A DNA stretch of 64,000 nucleotides from Torreya grandis (GCA_037957365.1 JARHVA010003634.1:587001-651000); one strand, 5' to 3'. Counted from the first letter of the stretch, positions 38,870-51,078 are shown. The notes: a model not told the origin generated them from the sequence alone. Numbers and translations: made by a program.

Positions 38870-39200
38870 CATATGTGTTCATTTTACATTGCAGTAAGAA
38901 ATATAAAATATCTATTGGAAAGGGTATTTTCTTTGTTTTGTCCAATGTGAAAGGAATTCTTATGCATTATATTCACATTATAAAAAGGCATAAAATATAC
39001 ATTGTAATGGGACAATGGGTTTACTATATCACATAAATTTTATAGTGCATACGCATTCTTTTCACATTAAATTAAGAAACATAAAAGATGTATTAGAAAG
39101 GGTATTTTTTATGTTTTGTGTAATGTGAAAGGAATGTATATGCATCACCATCATATTATAAAAAAAGCATAAAATATATATTGGAAGGGGAAGATAGATT
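38870..39200. repeat. Two-copy tandem repeat, 178-bp unit
   Basis: TAAGAAATATAAAATATCTA (38895) and TAAGAAACATAAAAGATGTA (39073) are followed by the same GAAAGGGTATTTT, TTTTGTNNAATGTGAAAGGAA and GCATAAAATATA landmarks at a constant offset of 178 bp. Confidence 0.75.
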
Positions 39201-39639
39201 ACTAATATAAAAATGAAGTAAAAGTTTACATTTGTATTGTTAATTTTATATTTCTTATACTTTAAATTTATTTTATTACATATAATAAATTGGGGTCACT
39301 CTACATCCGATAGAGTTGGTCTCATAGTTTCACAACGTAAAATGTGGGAGATAATTTTTCAAAATCCAATTTGGCCAATACTTAGGCATTTTTTGGGTTT
39401 TATTATTAAACCTAGGGATTTTAAGAGATAACTTTTACAATTGATGTCTATTTTAGATAAACATATAGTCATTTTTAGGTATTTTTCCATTCTAAAATGA
39501 TTATTGGCATTTATAGGAGTCATAGGTTTATCAAAATTGATGTTTGAAAACCACTCACATTTTAATTAAATCTAAAGTGGTGTGATTATGGAGGCATAGG
39601 TCACATTTATGACTTTCTCACATCAAATGACCACTTTTT
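39201..39639. other. AT-rich spacer
   Basis: Nothing recognised. A 64-codon open frame (39237-39431) has no family resemblance. Confidence 0.4.
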
Positions 39640-39865
39640 GTTAGTTTCACTTTCTCATCATCCCTCCCTCATCCCTAATCACTTCCTCCCTTATCACCCT
39701 TAATCAATATTGCATCATGCCTCATTTTCCCTAATCACTCCATCATTGACCCCCACCATCCCTCATCATCTATAGTCATTCTCTCATTAGTCCTCATCAT
39801 CCCTAATCATGCCATCCTTATCCCTAATAATCCCTAATCACTCTTTCCTCATCAATAATTATCAT
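39640..39865. repeat. C/T-rich degenerate minisatellite (CCCTAATCAC-like)
   Basis: About 15 irregular copies of CATCCCTAATCAC/T and CTCATCCCT variants over ~220 bp. Only the pyrimidine-rich strand is on plus. It stops where the duplicated gypsy segment begins. Confidence 0.75.
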
Positions 39866-39884
39866 GTCTTCCAAATTATGGGAG

Positions 39885-40281
39885 GAAGATGCAAATGTGT
39901 TTGTAGTCTAATTATCATGTCTTCAAAATTATGGATTTTATCAATGTATTACTCATGTTTTGATATACTTTAGGAATCTAGGCTTTGTAGGCTAATTTAT
40001 GGTTAGGTTACAATGTGAGTGTTGGTCCCACTCCCACTAGTAAAGTACATGTTGATAGAGTTAGGCTAATTACTTGAGGTTTTTGGTGGATTCTATAGCT
40101 TATAAATCATTACTCCTAATCTAGATAATGAGTTAAAAGGATAATTTTGATATTGGGATTCCTTGTTTTGTGGAGGATTTTTATTATTAAAACTATGAAG
40201 TGAGGATTCACCACCTAGGTGAAGACTCCTCCTATAGGTATCAAAGTTTATGGTTCTCTCAAATATGTCTTGACTATACAT
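39885..40281 (-). pseudogene. Truncated gypsy Gag, N-terminal part
   Basis: Minus-strand frame equivalent to the Gag start at 17071: MYSQDIFERTINFDTYRRSL, then GESSLHSFNNKNPPQNKE and YNYPFNS-like residues. It stays open slightly longer than the first copy before a stop near 40093. The rest of Gag is absent because the duplication ends. An upstream in-frame ATG (40356) lies in the leader; I prefer the start conserved in both copies. Confidence 0.6.
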
Positions 40282-40391
40282 ACTCAAGGAGTGTATAATA
40301 CATAATAATATGAATGAGAAGAAAAAATGGAGAGAAGAGAGAAAATATGGATACATAAAAGGACATGTCTTTCATATTAGGTTCACCAATT

Positions 40392-41285
40392 TGTATGCAC
40401 ATGAATAACACACACTAAATTGTATACTCAACTTCTCAAGGTCTGGCCAAGACATTTGATATAATGGAAGATGATGGGTAGCATAAATAAAATATGATGA
40501 GGCTAGACCTAAGAACAAAGGAAAAGGAATATGGAAAGCTTAAATTTAAAGGTTATTCACTTGCTGGGGAAGAATACAAAGAGGTCATAATAAAGGGACT
40601 ATGGGCCTAAATTATTTGTCTAGGGTTTCAAGTTGGAAAACTATGTGTGGATTGAAATACCTAAAGCCTAAGATTATAATTGATGTCAATTTGAAGTTCA
40701 CTTTTTATAACAAGAGCTAGCGCTTTAGGAAATGGATTAGTAGTGTGAGGATAAAGAGGATCAATGATTGTCTTCCAATGATAGAGAAATATTGGTTGGT
40801 AATGAATAAGTACATAGCTTGTTTTAAATGTGTTGTAGTGTAACCACTTGATATTTTAAATGTGTGAGAAAGAATTTTTCTTGCACTCATCTTGGAAAGG
40901 AGTTTATTTATGAATTATTTTTGGTGCTTGCACTCATATTGACAAGGCTTTGTTTGTGAATTATTTTTATAATTTTAAATGTTTCAAAAATGGTTTTTAT
41001 AAGTAAATTGAAAATGAATTGATTCTTGAAATAAAAACATGGAAAGCAAGGGACTAAAAATTAATAAAATCAAAGAGATAGAGAGGTGAATCTTTCTATC
41101 ATTTTATTGAGTTTTTGGATGCATGCAACATTGAAAAATATTCTAGCCTAACAAATTCAAGTATTGATTTCCAACTTTTCTAGGCAAAAACTAAATGAAA
41201 TAATTTCCATTTTATATTTTTAGATTGTAGATGAATGGATCTACTGTGAAAATTAAAGGTTTATAAAATTAAATAAAATCTAAAA

Positions 41286-41343
<58 letters not shown>

Positions 41344-42920
41344 TAAACAACAATACTACAAATTATCTAGGAGTTATCTTCGTAAGTGTAAGCTAGACTC
41401 AGTTTTGTTATTTCTAAGTGGGTGCAAACTAGGTTTGAATGATTTATTCTGAATAAAATAAATATTTGATTTTTTATTTTCTAAACTAGTAAGTTGGAAA
41501 AAAATAGTTTACTAAAATAAAGATAATCGAGAGAAAAACAACGTCTATTAATTACTTAGGTTTGACTAAGATTTTATACTTACTAGTGTGCTTGATTATG
41601 TGTGAACAAGAGTTTGTTTTGAAATTGAAAATTGATTTTGATTATAGCTGAAAGTGTTGTATCTATTTTTTAACATGAAATTAAGGTTTAGATGCAAAGT
41701 TGTGTCATGAAAGGATATATTGAATGGCTAAAAATAATAAATAAAGCTAGATGTTATTTTTGTGTAAATGTAGGCGAGAGTAACATTTTTTGCTATCAAA
41801 TTTTTATTTTCAAAATAAATATTTAAACTATCACAAGAATAAAAAATAATATATTCTAATCTACTGAACAAAAAAATAAATCTAAACTAGAAATCCCAAC
41901 CTAATCATAATGTAGATTAACTGAAAGCAAAATTCATTGTAGTAAAAGATGTCCTCAAGTAGATAGTTTCTTGATTGCTCAATCACAGTGATTTTAAATA
42001 TATGGCAAAAGGATGAAAAGGGAAGATGGAAATAAATACATACTATTAAAAAAAAAGTATTTGAATAGTGGCTAGGTTGTTTCAAATATAGTAGATAATT
42101 GGTTGCTAATTCCTATGAATTCTCTTCTTTAGACACTATGTCAAATGATGACAAAAATGACCAAAGGTGGAGTAAAATATTTTTTATAACTGATAGTAGG
42201 TAGGCTAAGGTTCTATAGAGCTTTAAAAATCCAATCTTCAATGTAAAAATTGGATCCAAAATCAATCCAAAATTGCCTTACCTTTAGAAGAGCAATGGAG
42301 TTTTCATGAAGGAGTTGAACTGCGTTGAACTAAGATTTAAACTTTAGAGGGCCTCGAAATAATTCAAAATAGAAGAGATATTGAGTTATGTCTAATTGAA
42401 GGTGCACTTAGGATGAATAAAGCAAGAAGCGTGATAAAAATCATGCAAAATGTATGAAAACATTACTTTTAGAAGCTAAAACTAATATGTGAATAAAAGG
42501 TGATGGAACCATCATTATTTTTAGGTGGTAATTACATAACCACCACAAACCATAATAGGTTCATCACTCTATGTTATAGAACTATCGTAGATGATTACAT
42601 AACCACCATAAAAATAGTAGTTTCATCAGAGACAATTACATAACCACCATTATAGAAGTGTTACCAATGGAGTGAATTTTTAATAGATAGTGGTAGAAGT
42701 GTCATATTTTAGAGTGATTATGTCACAAAGTAGGCAACTCAAAGACTAAGGGAAAGGAGACTCAAAAAAATTAAATGTTTAGGTTTTTGAATACTAGGAT
42801 GAGAAGAAAAAGAAATAAAGAATGTCAGAGAGGATTAAATGTGAGCATATATCTAGAGATCAATACATCATTATTGGATTTGTTAGAAATGTCATACCTT
42901 GTAATTTTTTGGTGCATACA
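40392..42920 (-). repeat. LTR of the second gypsy copy
   Basis: Begins TGTATGCAC and ends GTGCATACA like 17182-19673. It is 2529 bp, longer mainly because of an (AT)n run at 41288-41341. Confidence 0.8.
41288..41341. repeat. (AT)n microsatellite inside the LTR
   Basis: The first gypsy LTR reads AACCAAATCTATATCTT at this point, so the run expanded after the two copies parted. Confidence 0.95.
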
Positions 42921-43003
42921 TTCACCTATGGTTGAATGTGATCTATTTTTATACATAGCTAAAATCGATGTGCCAAAGACCTATAAAATTAGAACCCTAG
43001 TCC

Positions 43004-43913
43004 TACAAAAGAATAAAAAAATAAGTTAAAAAGCAAAAGGGGGGAAATAGGACAAATGGGAATGATCAAGGTATCCTTAGAAAACTCCTTATTTATTGAG
43101 TATTTCCTACATTGCCTAGAAGCTCTCAGGTTGATGTAGTTCTCCTTATAGGGAAGAACATATGAATGTAACTAGGGAATTTGATTAGAATGTTTGATAA
43201 AGGATACCCTTAAATTATAATAAACAATGTTAAATTCGGCCAACAACTGAAATAAATTTGCATTTGAGATAGAGATATTTACTTAGAAAATAAATTATTT
43301 TGAAATAAAAAAGAGAGATGTTTTACAAGTGAGAACTAAGTCCTTTCAATTGTGATCTTTGATGGGATTTTATAGGGATTCATTTTGAATATTTATAATA
43401 ATCAACCTATTGAAATATGTGAAAATATGTAATGAAGTATCTCATTTAAAAGAGATGATTATTAAAGAACATAGGACAAGTTGTCACTACTAGACAGGAG
43501 CCTAGTACACCCGTATCTATATAGTGTGCACTAGTCTAAAAGTAACATAAGCTTTTGAAACAAGAGTAATATTAAATTGTTTGTTAAATAGGGATGAATA
43601 AAGATAAAATAAGAAAGGATATAAGATATTTTCAGTAATTATAGCTATTTAATTTTTTTCAAAAGATTGCAGGTTATCAAAATGATGAATTTGCCAAACA
43701 AAGTAAAATTATCAATAACAACCATTACTAAACATTTATTGGTTAATTTTAAATGTTTGAAATTTTTAAGAGTTTCATTATTTCAAAGATAGGTTGAAAA
43801 TCCATATTGTCCTTTTTTGAATGAAAGATTAACAAATTAAGTTTTGAATATTTTTATTGGTTATAATGTATATCCATCAATTACTTCATTTACCATTGCA
43901 TTCAAAATTTTAA
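43004..43913. other. AT-rich spacer, nothing recognised
   Basis: No coding or repeat signal matched elsewhere in the window. AAAAGGGGGGAAA near 43036 is the only purine block. Confidence 0.4.
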
Positions 43914-44140
43914 TCAATCTTTCTATCAAATTATTAATTATAAATATAAATTCAAGTAACACACCACTACACAAAAAAAAACTTAAATAATAACAAAGTT
44001 GTAAACCTAGGTTTCAATCAACTTTTCCATCAAAATATCAATTATAAATATAAATTCAAGTAACACACCTCTACACAAAATAAAACTTTATTAGTAACAA
44101 AGTCATAAACCTAAGAAAACTTTATTAGTTACAAAGTCGT
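43914..44140. repeat. Two-copy tandem repeat, ~115-bp unit
   Basis: CAATTATAAATATAAATTCAAGTAACACACC and the following ACAAAGTNGTAAACCTAG recur about 115 bp apart; a further partial ACTTTATTAGTTACAAAGTC copy follows. Confidence 0.65.
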
Positions 44141-45310
44141 AAACTTAGGTTCGATGTGCAGAGGAAGCAAAGTCACATGATAATGGTGATCAACTTCTTT
44201 ATATGTTCTTCTAGTCAGTTCTCTCAACTAAATTATTTGGCCCTCCCCTCTCCTATTTAATTTAATAGAAAAAAACATCTTATTCAAATAGCTCTAAATA
44301 CATGCCTTATAGCCCCATGTTAAATTTGACAATTTAATGCATATTCAAATTGCTTTTAGGACTCTACAATTGTCATGATTTAAACAATAATACTGCATTA
44401 GCTATTAGGCTTGGTCTTTGGTAATATGCAAACCCAATATAGCTCAATTATATGGTAATACATGTGATGTCACAATGGATGTAGGCCCTCTTATTAACAT
44501 AGTGGTTAATTGGTTAAGGGATAAGTATATTATTTTACTCAACCTTATTCTCTCCTCCTTTGTGGTTTCATAATCAAAAAATAAATTATATTGAAATTCC
44601 TCTAAATACATATTGTAGTACCACAACTCAGACATGAATCTTTAGTACATCTTGGAATAACTTTTAAGACTCTAGATTAATATCATTCAAAAAAAAAAAT
44701 CTCATATTAGTTCTTAAAATTTATCTACCACAACATGTGAATCTAATATAACATGATCCTATGTCGATAGAGGTGATGCGATAATGGAAGTGGCCCTCCT
44801 ACTAATATAATGATTGATTTGTTATAGGATGAGTATGTTTTATTATTGAACCTTCTCCTCTCCTCTTATTAACTTCATAATTCCAAAATTAATCACTGTT
44901 AAATGGTTTACTATCCAAGTTTGATATGCATATTCAATGCATCTTGGAATTTATTCTATAGCTATAAAATTCTTATCATTCAAAATATGAGTCCTATCTT
45001 AGTTAAGAGGATTGGATCATGATAATATATAAACCCAATTTAACATAATCCTTATGGAAATGGGGATGATATTAAAATAGAAGTGACACTAATATTAACA
45101 TAATAGCTAACTATGGGATGAATATATCTTCTTACTCAGTCTTCCCCTCTCATCACCTATGGTATGAAACCCCCTAGTAAATTCTCATCCAATTTATTGT
45201 AAATACATTACTTACTATACATGCCTTACTATCTCATGTCACATATGTGTGTATAATGCATCTTAGAACTAATTCTATTACTTTAAAATCCTTGCCATTT
45301 AATTAAATAA
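44140..45310. repeat. Degenerate tandem array, ~300-bp unit, four copies
   Basis: The landmark AACCTTCCCCTCTCCTC lies near 44237, 44541, 44849 and 45138 (spacings about 304, 308 and 289). Each is preceded by CTACTAATATAATG.., GGGATGAGTAT and followed by TTTCATAATCCCAAAATTAA, CTCTAAATACAT and GCATCTTGGAAT. Confidence 0.7.
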
Positions 45311-45978
45311 TTATGCAGTGGTTGGTTAACTTGGCATGATAATATTGATCAGTTTCTAATAGACTCTTGGTTTTCTTGGTTCAACATAGATTCTAGATAT
45401 ACACTATGAATACGAAAGCTGAGATTTTATTGCTTTTTGTTTATGTTGATTTGAAAATATGATCAAGTTTTATCCAATAATATAACTTTCCTTGAATTAA
45501 ATAACACTACTTCCTTGGTCTTGATGTGGCTCATCTTTGATAAGGATAAGTGCTTGAGTGAAAGGCTTTTCAACTCCTTTTTAGTCTAAAGTTAAGTCGA
45601 TGGAAACATGTCCCACATTGATTGTTTATATGAATTTATACAAGTAAATTTTTTGGTATCCTTTTTTAATTATAGCTTACCAAACTTATATTTTATTATT
45701 GGACTCATGTTTTATTTAATGAAAGAGTTTCATGACAGTCATTTGAAAGCTATTGAGTGTATAATTTAGTACATCCATTTGGTACACTAGTTTGCAGTGG
45801 AGTATTCTTTAGGAGGAAGTGAATCACTTATAGGCTAAATAGAATTGGATTGGTTTAATGACATGTATGATCAAATAAAAATATCATGATATTTTACCAA
45901 CTTGAGTATAAAATAATAACTTGTATAAATAAGAAAAAAAAATTTATAAACATTTTTTTTATGGAGAAAAACTATTGA

Positions 45979-46742
45979 TGTGTTTCCAGTATTGTTCATG
46001 AGTCTCCTTGGATCTAATAGAACTCGATCAAGTATGGTATTCAAAAGGAGAAACCTACCCTACTTTGGTGAGACAACCAAATTACCATCCATATTAAATG
46101 TAACCAAGTCCAACACCAAGGTAATAAACACATTGAGCATGACATGTATCAATTCAACACTATATTCATTATTAGGTCATTGACTTTTGGTACAATTGAA
46201 TAAAAGATCAGGGTACCAATATTTTCACCAAGCTAATGCCAAAAATGGAGTTTTTAAATCTGAGTGATTATCAGAATGAGTAAAGTCCTCCATTATGGGG
46301 GTTAGCCCAGTTTGTGCACTTCCTCCTTTCTTAAGTAAAATTTAATGGTTAATCTTAGGATATGAAATAGCACATCTTAATATTTATTTAAGTTATTTTT
46401 TATTTTTTAATATTTTAAATTAATCTATTATTGTCTAATTATAACAAATATTATAAATCAAAATATTCATCTAATATTATCATATTCTAATTAGGTATCA
46501 AATTACTAATGAAGTGTAATTTACACTAAGGGAGAGGAAATTATGTATCAACCTCATAATACGTTGTCTTTTATAATCCAACTCAGTTATAGCTAGGTGT
46601 CAACCTTCTAGTGAGGTATATTGGTAACTTGTATCGTGTGATGATTAGGTATCATTATATCTATAATTAGACTTAGTCATCTAGAGGGATATTTTATTAT
46701 TTTCCTGATAGGCTTGTTAGTCTTTAGTTACAAACCAATCTA
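45979..46742 (+). repeat. Dispersed repeat D, copy 1 (CpG-poor)
   Basis: Aligns with 55327-56282: TGTTTCCAGTATTGTTCATG, ACCAAATTACCATCCA, TTAGGTCATTGACTTTTGGT, GATCAGGGTACCAATATTTT, and TATGTATCAACCTC. An open frame in both copies (PYFGETTKL here, PYFGATTKL there) follows from nucleotide similarity and has no further protein character. The copy lies inside the interruption of the ~300-bp array. Confidence 0.65.
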
Positions 46743-46909
46743 TTTTATTCTTTCATAGTGTTTTATATATTGAATATTTATTAAGAAGAATGTAAGTAAT
46801 ATTGTGTTGGCATAATCTATATACGTAATCATATTATTTTATGTGACTATATTATAAATTTTTTATTTTTGAGATTTGATATTTTCTTGATTGATCCTTA
46901 CACACATAT

Positions 46910-47390
46910 ATTTTATATCAATATACCATGATTCTTGTGCTAATTAGAATGATGCCAAAATAAAATTGGCTATCCTACTAATATAATCATTTATTTTTTA
47001 AAGGATGAATATACTTTCTTTTTCAACCTTCCCCTCTTCTCCCTTTTGGTTTTATAATCCCAAAATTAAATAATGTTCAAATACTTCTAAATACACGTGT
47101 TTTATCCAAACTCATAGATTCTTATTCAATACTCCTTGGAATTACATCAATGACTCTAATATCTTTATCATTCTAAAAATAAATCACACACAATCAAGAT
47201 AATCTTTATCTACTAACAAAGAGAATGCCACAATAGAAAGGGATTTTATACTAACATTATTCTTGATTAATTGTATGATGCATATCTTTATTTTATCAAA
47301 CTTATCATCTCTTCTATGACTTCAAATAAATCCTCATATTAAAAATTAAATGTCTCTAAATACATATTTTACCATCCAAAGAAAGAAAGA
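46910..47390. repeat. Same ~300-bp tandem family, two further copies
   Basis: Landmarks AACCTTCCCCTCTTCTC (47025) and AAACTTATCATCTCTTC (47298) with the same surrounding phrases (TCTAAATACAC, AATCCCAAAATTAA). It continues the array at 44140-45310 after a 1.6-kb interruption. Confidence 0.6.
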
Positions 47391-47414
47391 ATGAGTAGCT
47401 AGATAAACCATTCA

Positions 47415-47518
<104 letters not shown>

Positions 47519-47822
47519 TCTATTTATATTATTAGTATCTATGTAGTAGGTATCTATTATAATCATCTCATTTTATTAATTTGTATTGGGATTTGTGCAC
47601 CTAATAAAAACAAATAATTTTTTTTTCAACATTAGACATTGTATTTTCTTAGACGAAAAAAATGAAAAAAAATTATTTTGTCAACTTTTTATTGGTTGGA
47701 AGATGGTGATAAGACTATTATTCTAAAGAAATTATCCCATTTTTTAATTAATAAAAGATAATTTTTTATATCGACCAACGAAATCGTCACAATTAATAAA
47801 ATTAAATACAAACTATAATCTC

Positions 47823-47852
47823 CCACACACACACACACACACACATATATAT
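47823..47852. repeat. (CA)n(TA)n microsatellite
   Basis: Eleven AC units followed by AT units. Confidence 0.95.
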
Positions 47853-47910
47853 AAACTAAAAATAATAATGACAAATTACATTACAGTGCATGTCTTATGT
47901 AAAAAGCAAA

Positions 47911-48063
47911 TTATCGTGGCAATCCCTTGTTCAGTCTCCTATCTGCCAAAACTGCATCCATGCCCTCTTCTACCCTGAACTCCTTGTAGTGATTCTCTAG
48001 TGATTTCAGCCCTACCATGACTGACATGCCAGGACCCAGGCTTGTTTTGATTGGCCTTGGGCC
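47911..48063 (-). pseudogene. Exon-like segment, candidate C-terminal exon of an unidentified host gene
   Basis: On the minus strand an acceptor-like TATTCGTAG precedes 153 open bases ending in TAA: 50 codons starting GPRPIKTSLGPGMSVMVGLK and ending AVLADRRLNKGLPR. The composition is balanced, unlike nearby AT-rich frames, and GC is higher than in the surroundings. I recognise no family. It lies downstream, on the same strand, of another exon-like segment at 51658-51799, with a retroelement between. It could also be chance in a GC-richer patch. Confidence 0.3.
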
Positions 48064-48256
48064 CTACGAATACTGGCAGGCCTAGGATTGACAAGGATTG
48101 GTCGATGGTCCTACTAAGACTGATAAGCTAGGGTTAACTATGTTGCGTTTCGTTAAAGTTAAAAAGTGGTTAGATCTAAGATGTTAGTGTATTTTACCAG
48201 TTAACTTCTAGTTAATGCTTCTTTTACTTCAGTTAATACTATCATTGTGCTTCAAT

Positions 48257-48480
48257 TGTACATGTAAGCATGCAAGCATTGGTAACTGGTCTACTTCACT
48301 ATGATTAAGCCTAGTTGGGTTTAGTGTAGGTGATGTTAAGTGGGAGTTAATGCATTTGTCAAACTCCACTAACACGAACAGATTTTGGCTAGATGTACAC
48401 ACTTCTTTTCATTCAATTAAGGTGAACAGTATTCTTTGTTGATAGTTGTTTTAACCCAAAGATTCTATTAAAATTTGACA
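48257..48480 (+). repeat. 5' LTR of the gag-only element
   Basis: Begins TGTACATGTAAGCATGCAAG and ends AAATTTGACA directly before the primer site. Confidence 0.65.
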
Positions 48481-48492
48481 TGGTATCAAAGC
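48481..48492 (+). promoter_or_regulatory. Primer-binding site, initiator Met tRNA type
   Basis: TGGTATCAAAGC matches 11 of 12 bases of TGGTATCAGAGC and abuts the LTR, which fixes the LTR end and the plus-strand orientation. Confidence 0.8.
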
Positions 48493-48908
48493 TAAAAGTT
48501 CTAGTAATGAGCATCAATTTATGTAGATGATTTTTATTTGTATTCTCTTAAATTAATTGAGAAGAATTTGTATATTACTTCTATTTGCATTTGCATGTAA
48601 ACTTAGTTGTGCAGATTTGTGAGAAGGATACATGGTTTCCAGCTTGCCGTTGAAACAGTGTAGTTCACTACCACTGCTCCCTCTTCTAGTTTCAAGACAC
48701 TAAAGGAAAATGGGTATTCGGAAACATCATTGAGTTTTTCACATTCCCCATAGAAATCGGTGCTAGTTCTCCCATGGTTTTCAAAGGCTCAAGAAGCGAA
48801 GATCTTGTGTTCATACATAGTACCACCTTTCCTTTCACTTTCGTAGGATCGAGCTTGCTTCAACACGTAGGGTCTCTACTTTTATAAACTAGCATAGACT
48901 GAGAAATA

Positions 48909-49650
48909 TTGAAGGCTCCCTTCAGATTGGGTCTGTGTTTGAGGCTACAACCTGGCTGTCTACTTTGGATCAGGCAGATTAAATTGAGGTGGTGGATTAA
49001 CCAATGTGAGGGCATTACCGATCAACTTGGACAAATTTTGCATCTGCTCGTTGATATGCCCCTCAACACCCCCTTAGTGATTCAGCTCAACCAAAGACTA
49101 CCTAATCTGGTTCGTCATGTAGATAAATTTCTCAACGTAGTCTCCGAGAGTAGAGCTTTCACTTTTACTAAGGCCTCTGTTATTTTCAGAGAGCGTCACA
49201 GCCTAGGTGGTCTTTCGAACTCAGGCCGCTTACACATCCTCAAGGGGGATTTTTGTAAGGGTAAACTGTGTGTAGATTATTAGGTTCTGAAGGAAAGCGT
49301 GTTCCAGCTAAAAATAGCTCCTCTGTCACTGCCATGAAATTTTGACTCTCTAAGACTCCTTGATGGCCCCCACAACTTGCATGGTGGTTTATCTTGTGCT
49401 CGTTGCTGTATTTCTGGGTCTGAACAGCCTTTTCTTGGATCCACATTCTATCCAAATAGATTGTACATGCTCACCATTCACTAAAAGAATGTACTTCAGG
49501 CATTAGAGAGAAGTTACGCCGTGTACATGTATCAGTGGCAGTGCCTAAAGCCATGCTTCAATCTGGTTTCTTCTCCTTACAAACCTGTGTGGACATTGGC
49601 GGCACCATACAATTTTATCTTCTCCTTACTTGAGTCAAAACATAATTTTA
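48909..49650 (+). pseudogene. Coding-like leader segment of unknown origin inside the gag-only element
   Basis: One frame is open from 48909 to 49283 (124 codons; ITDQLGQILHLLVDMPLNTP, PNLVRHVDKFLNVVSESRAF). After stops it still reads protein-like to about 49650 (GGLSCARCCISGSEQPFLGS, LQALERSYAVYMYQWQCLKP). It lies between the primer site and Gag, where copia elements normally have only a leader. CpG content is higher than in the surrounding repeats. I do not recognise the protein. A captured host-gene fragment is one possibility, a lineage-specific leader another. Confidence 0.35.
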
Positions 49651-50319
49651 CACTACTCATTCTTGGTAAATCTGCCCTAAAATCATTTTAAAATTAGCTA
49701 TTTTTTAATTGATATTTTTTAAATGGTTGTTTAATTTCACCTTATTTGAGTTGTTTTTCGCTTAACTGCACATGAGGGCAAGAAAAAGGGGTATTTATGA
49801 CTTTTATTGAAGTGAAGAGGTTCAAGATTTTTTTGCTGATTCCAATGAGTGGTTACATGGCATGCTTTGCTTTTAAACCTATCAAGTATTTAAATTTTTA
49901 GTTTAGTTTTTTATTAAATAGGTCATTAATGACAAAAAATGTATTTTGCTATGACTTTTGATTGGTAACTCATAATAAAGTGCCACTTTTTCCAAAAGTG
50001 CATATTTTCTCATCCTCTTTTCATTGATCTACTTTTTTTTTGTAAAACACATTTAATCTATAAAGTGCCATATCCAAGGGGTTGTCGGCCACACTAGTTT
50101 TTGTAGCGTACATCATGCACTAATTGCTCTCATCTATATGGACACATTTTTAGCCTAGTTTGAAGTTCATCTCAAGAGCATGCACCATTGTTTACCCACT
50201 CCAGCACTGATTGTTCACTTAGACGCATTCTCGACTGTGTCTGACATCCCTTTCATGAGTGTGCTTTACAGGGGTTATTACAGAGTATATTGTGCAGTTG
50301 TGCACTTTTTTTATGCCTT

Positions 50320-51078
50320 TTCTTAGTCATTTTGACCTCATTTAAGAAACTCCAAATGAGGAGATTTGTTTCATCTCCAATGATCATTCTTGAGAAGGAC
50401 AATTATGCATCTTGGTGTGCTTACATGGAACATTTGTTCACACATAAGAATCGTATTCCATTTCTATATGGATAGATTCTTGCACCCACTAACCCTGTTT
50501 GGTTCAATAAGTGGGCTAATACTTGTGAGAAGGTTTTTGCCACTCTTTTACTTCATGTTTCCATGGATCTTCATTGCCATGTGGAACATACAGAGTGTCC
50601 ATAAACTATTTGGAGCATACTACAATGTCTTTTTGGTGATCCTGCAGAGATTTATGTCACACCTCCTCCACTTCCTATTGTCTCTTCTGAGACTATTGTA
50701 CTCTCTCATGATTTTATTTCTTGTGATGATACGTCTATGGTGGATAGTGTTTTTCCCTCTGTCGAGCCCCCACTACAAGATAAGATTCTACTAGACCTTA
50801 GTTGTCCTATTGTGTATTCTACATCCGTTCCTGTGCAGATTGTTGTTATTTCAAATCCTTCACAGAGTTATATTTCAGAGGACTTTACTGATTTCAATGA
50901 GAGTATACATATTGTGAGAATTGGCAACTCATCTCTTTTTGTGGACATTCTTTCTTCAGTTTGTGAGTCATGTTCCACTCTTCACATAGACATTAATTTA
51001 GTGAATGTTCCATGTCTATATTATTCTCTCGTTGTTCTTACTCCTTTATATTCCTCTTCACCATGCTATTGTAATTGA
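50320..51078 (+). pseudogene. Copia Gag of the small element, two in-frame stops
   Basis: A single frame runs about 250 codons. SPMIILEKDNYASWCAYMEH and LFTHKNRIPFLYG match the L-G-NY--W---M---L-----W-F-DG start of UBN2/DUF4219-type copia Gag. Continuing in frame past a TAG (50473-50475): LAPTNPVWFNKWANTCEKVF, ATLLLHVSMDLHCHVE, then a TAA, then TIWSILQCLFGDPAEIY (compare A---W--L---F). The tail after about residue 120 is Ser/Val-rich and unfamiliar, ending in TGA at 51076-51078. No zinc knuckle is seen. Only two stops make it far less decayed than the other TE proteins in the window. Confidence 0.6.

Larger units (their letters stand above)
39883..43003 (-). mobile_element. Truncated second copy of the gypsy 5' end plus flank (segmental duplicate of 16672-19756)
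   Basis: Continuous alignment by eye with 16672-19756: start of Gag, leader and primer site, full LTR, and 83 bp beyond the LTR. Sharing the outside flank suggests duplication of one insertion rather than two insertions. Left of 39883 a short phrase (TTATCATGTCTTCCAAATTA) duplicates part of the Gag region. Confidence 0.8.
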
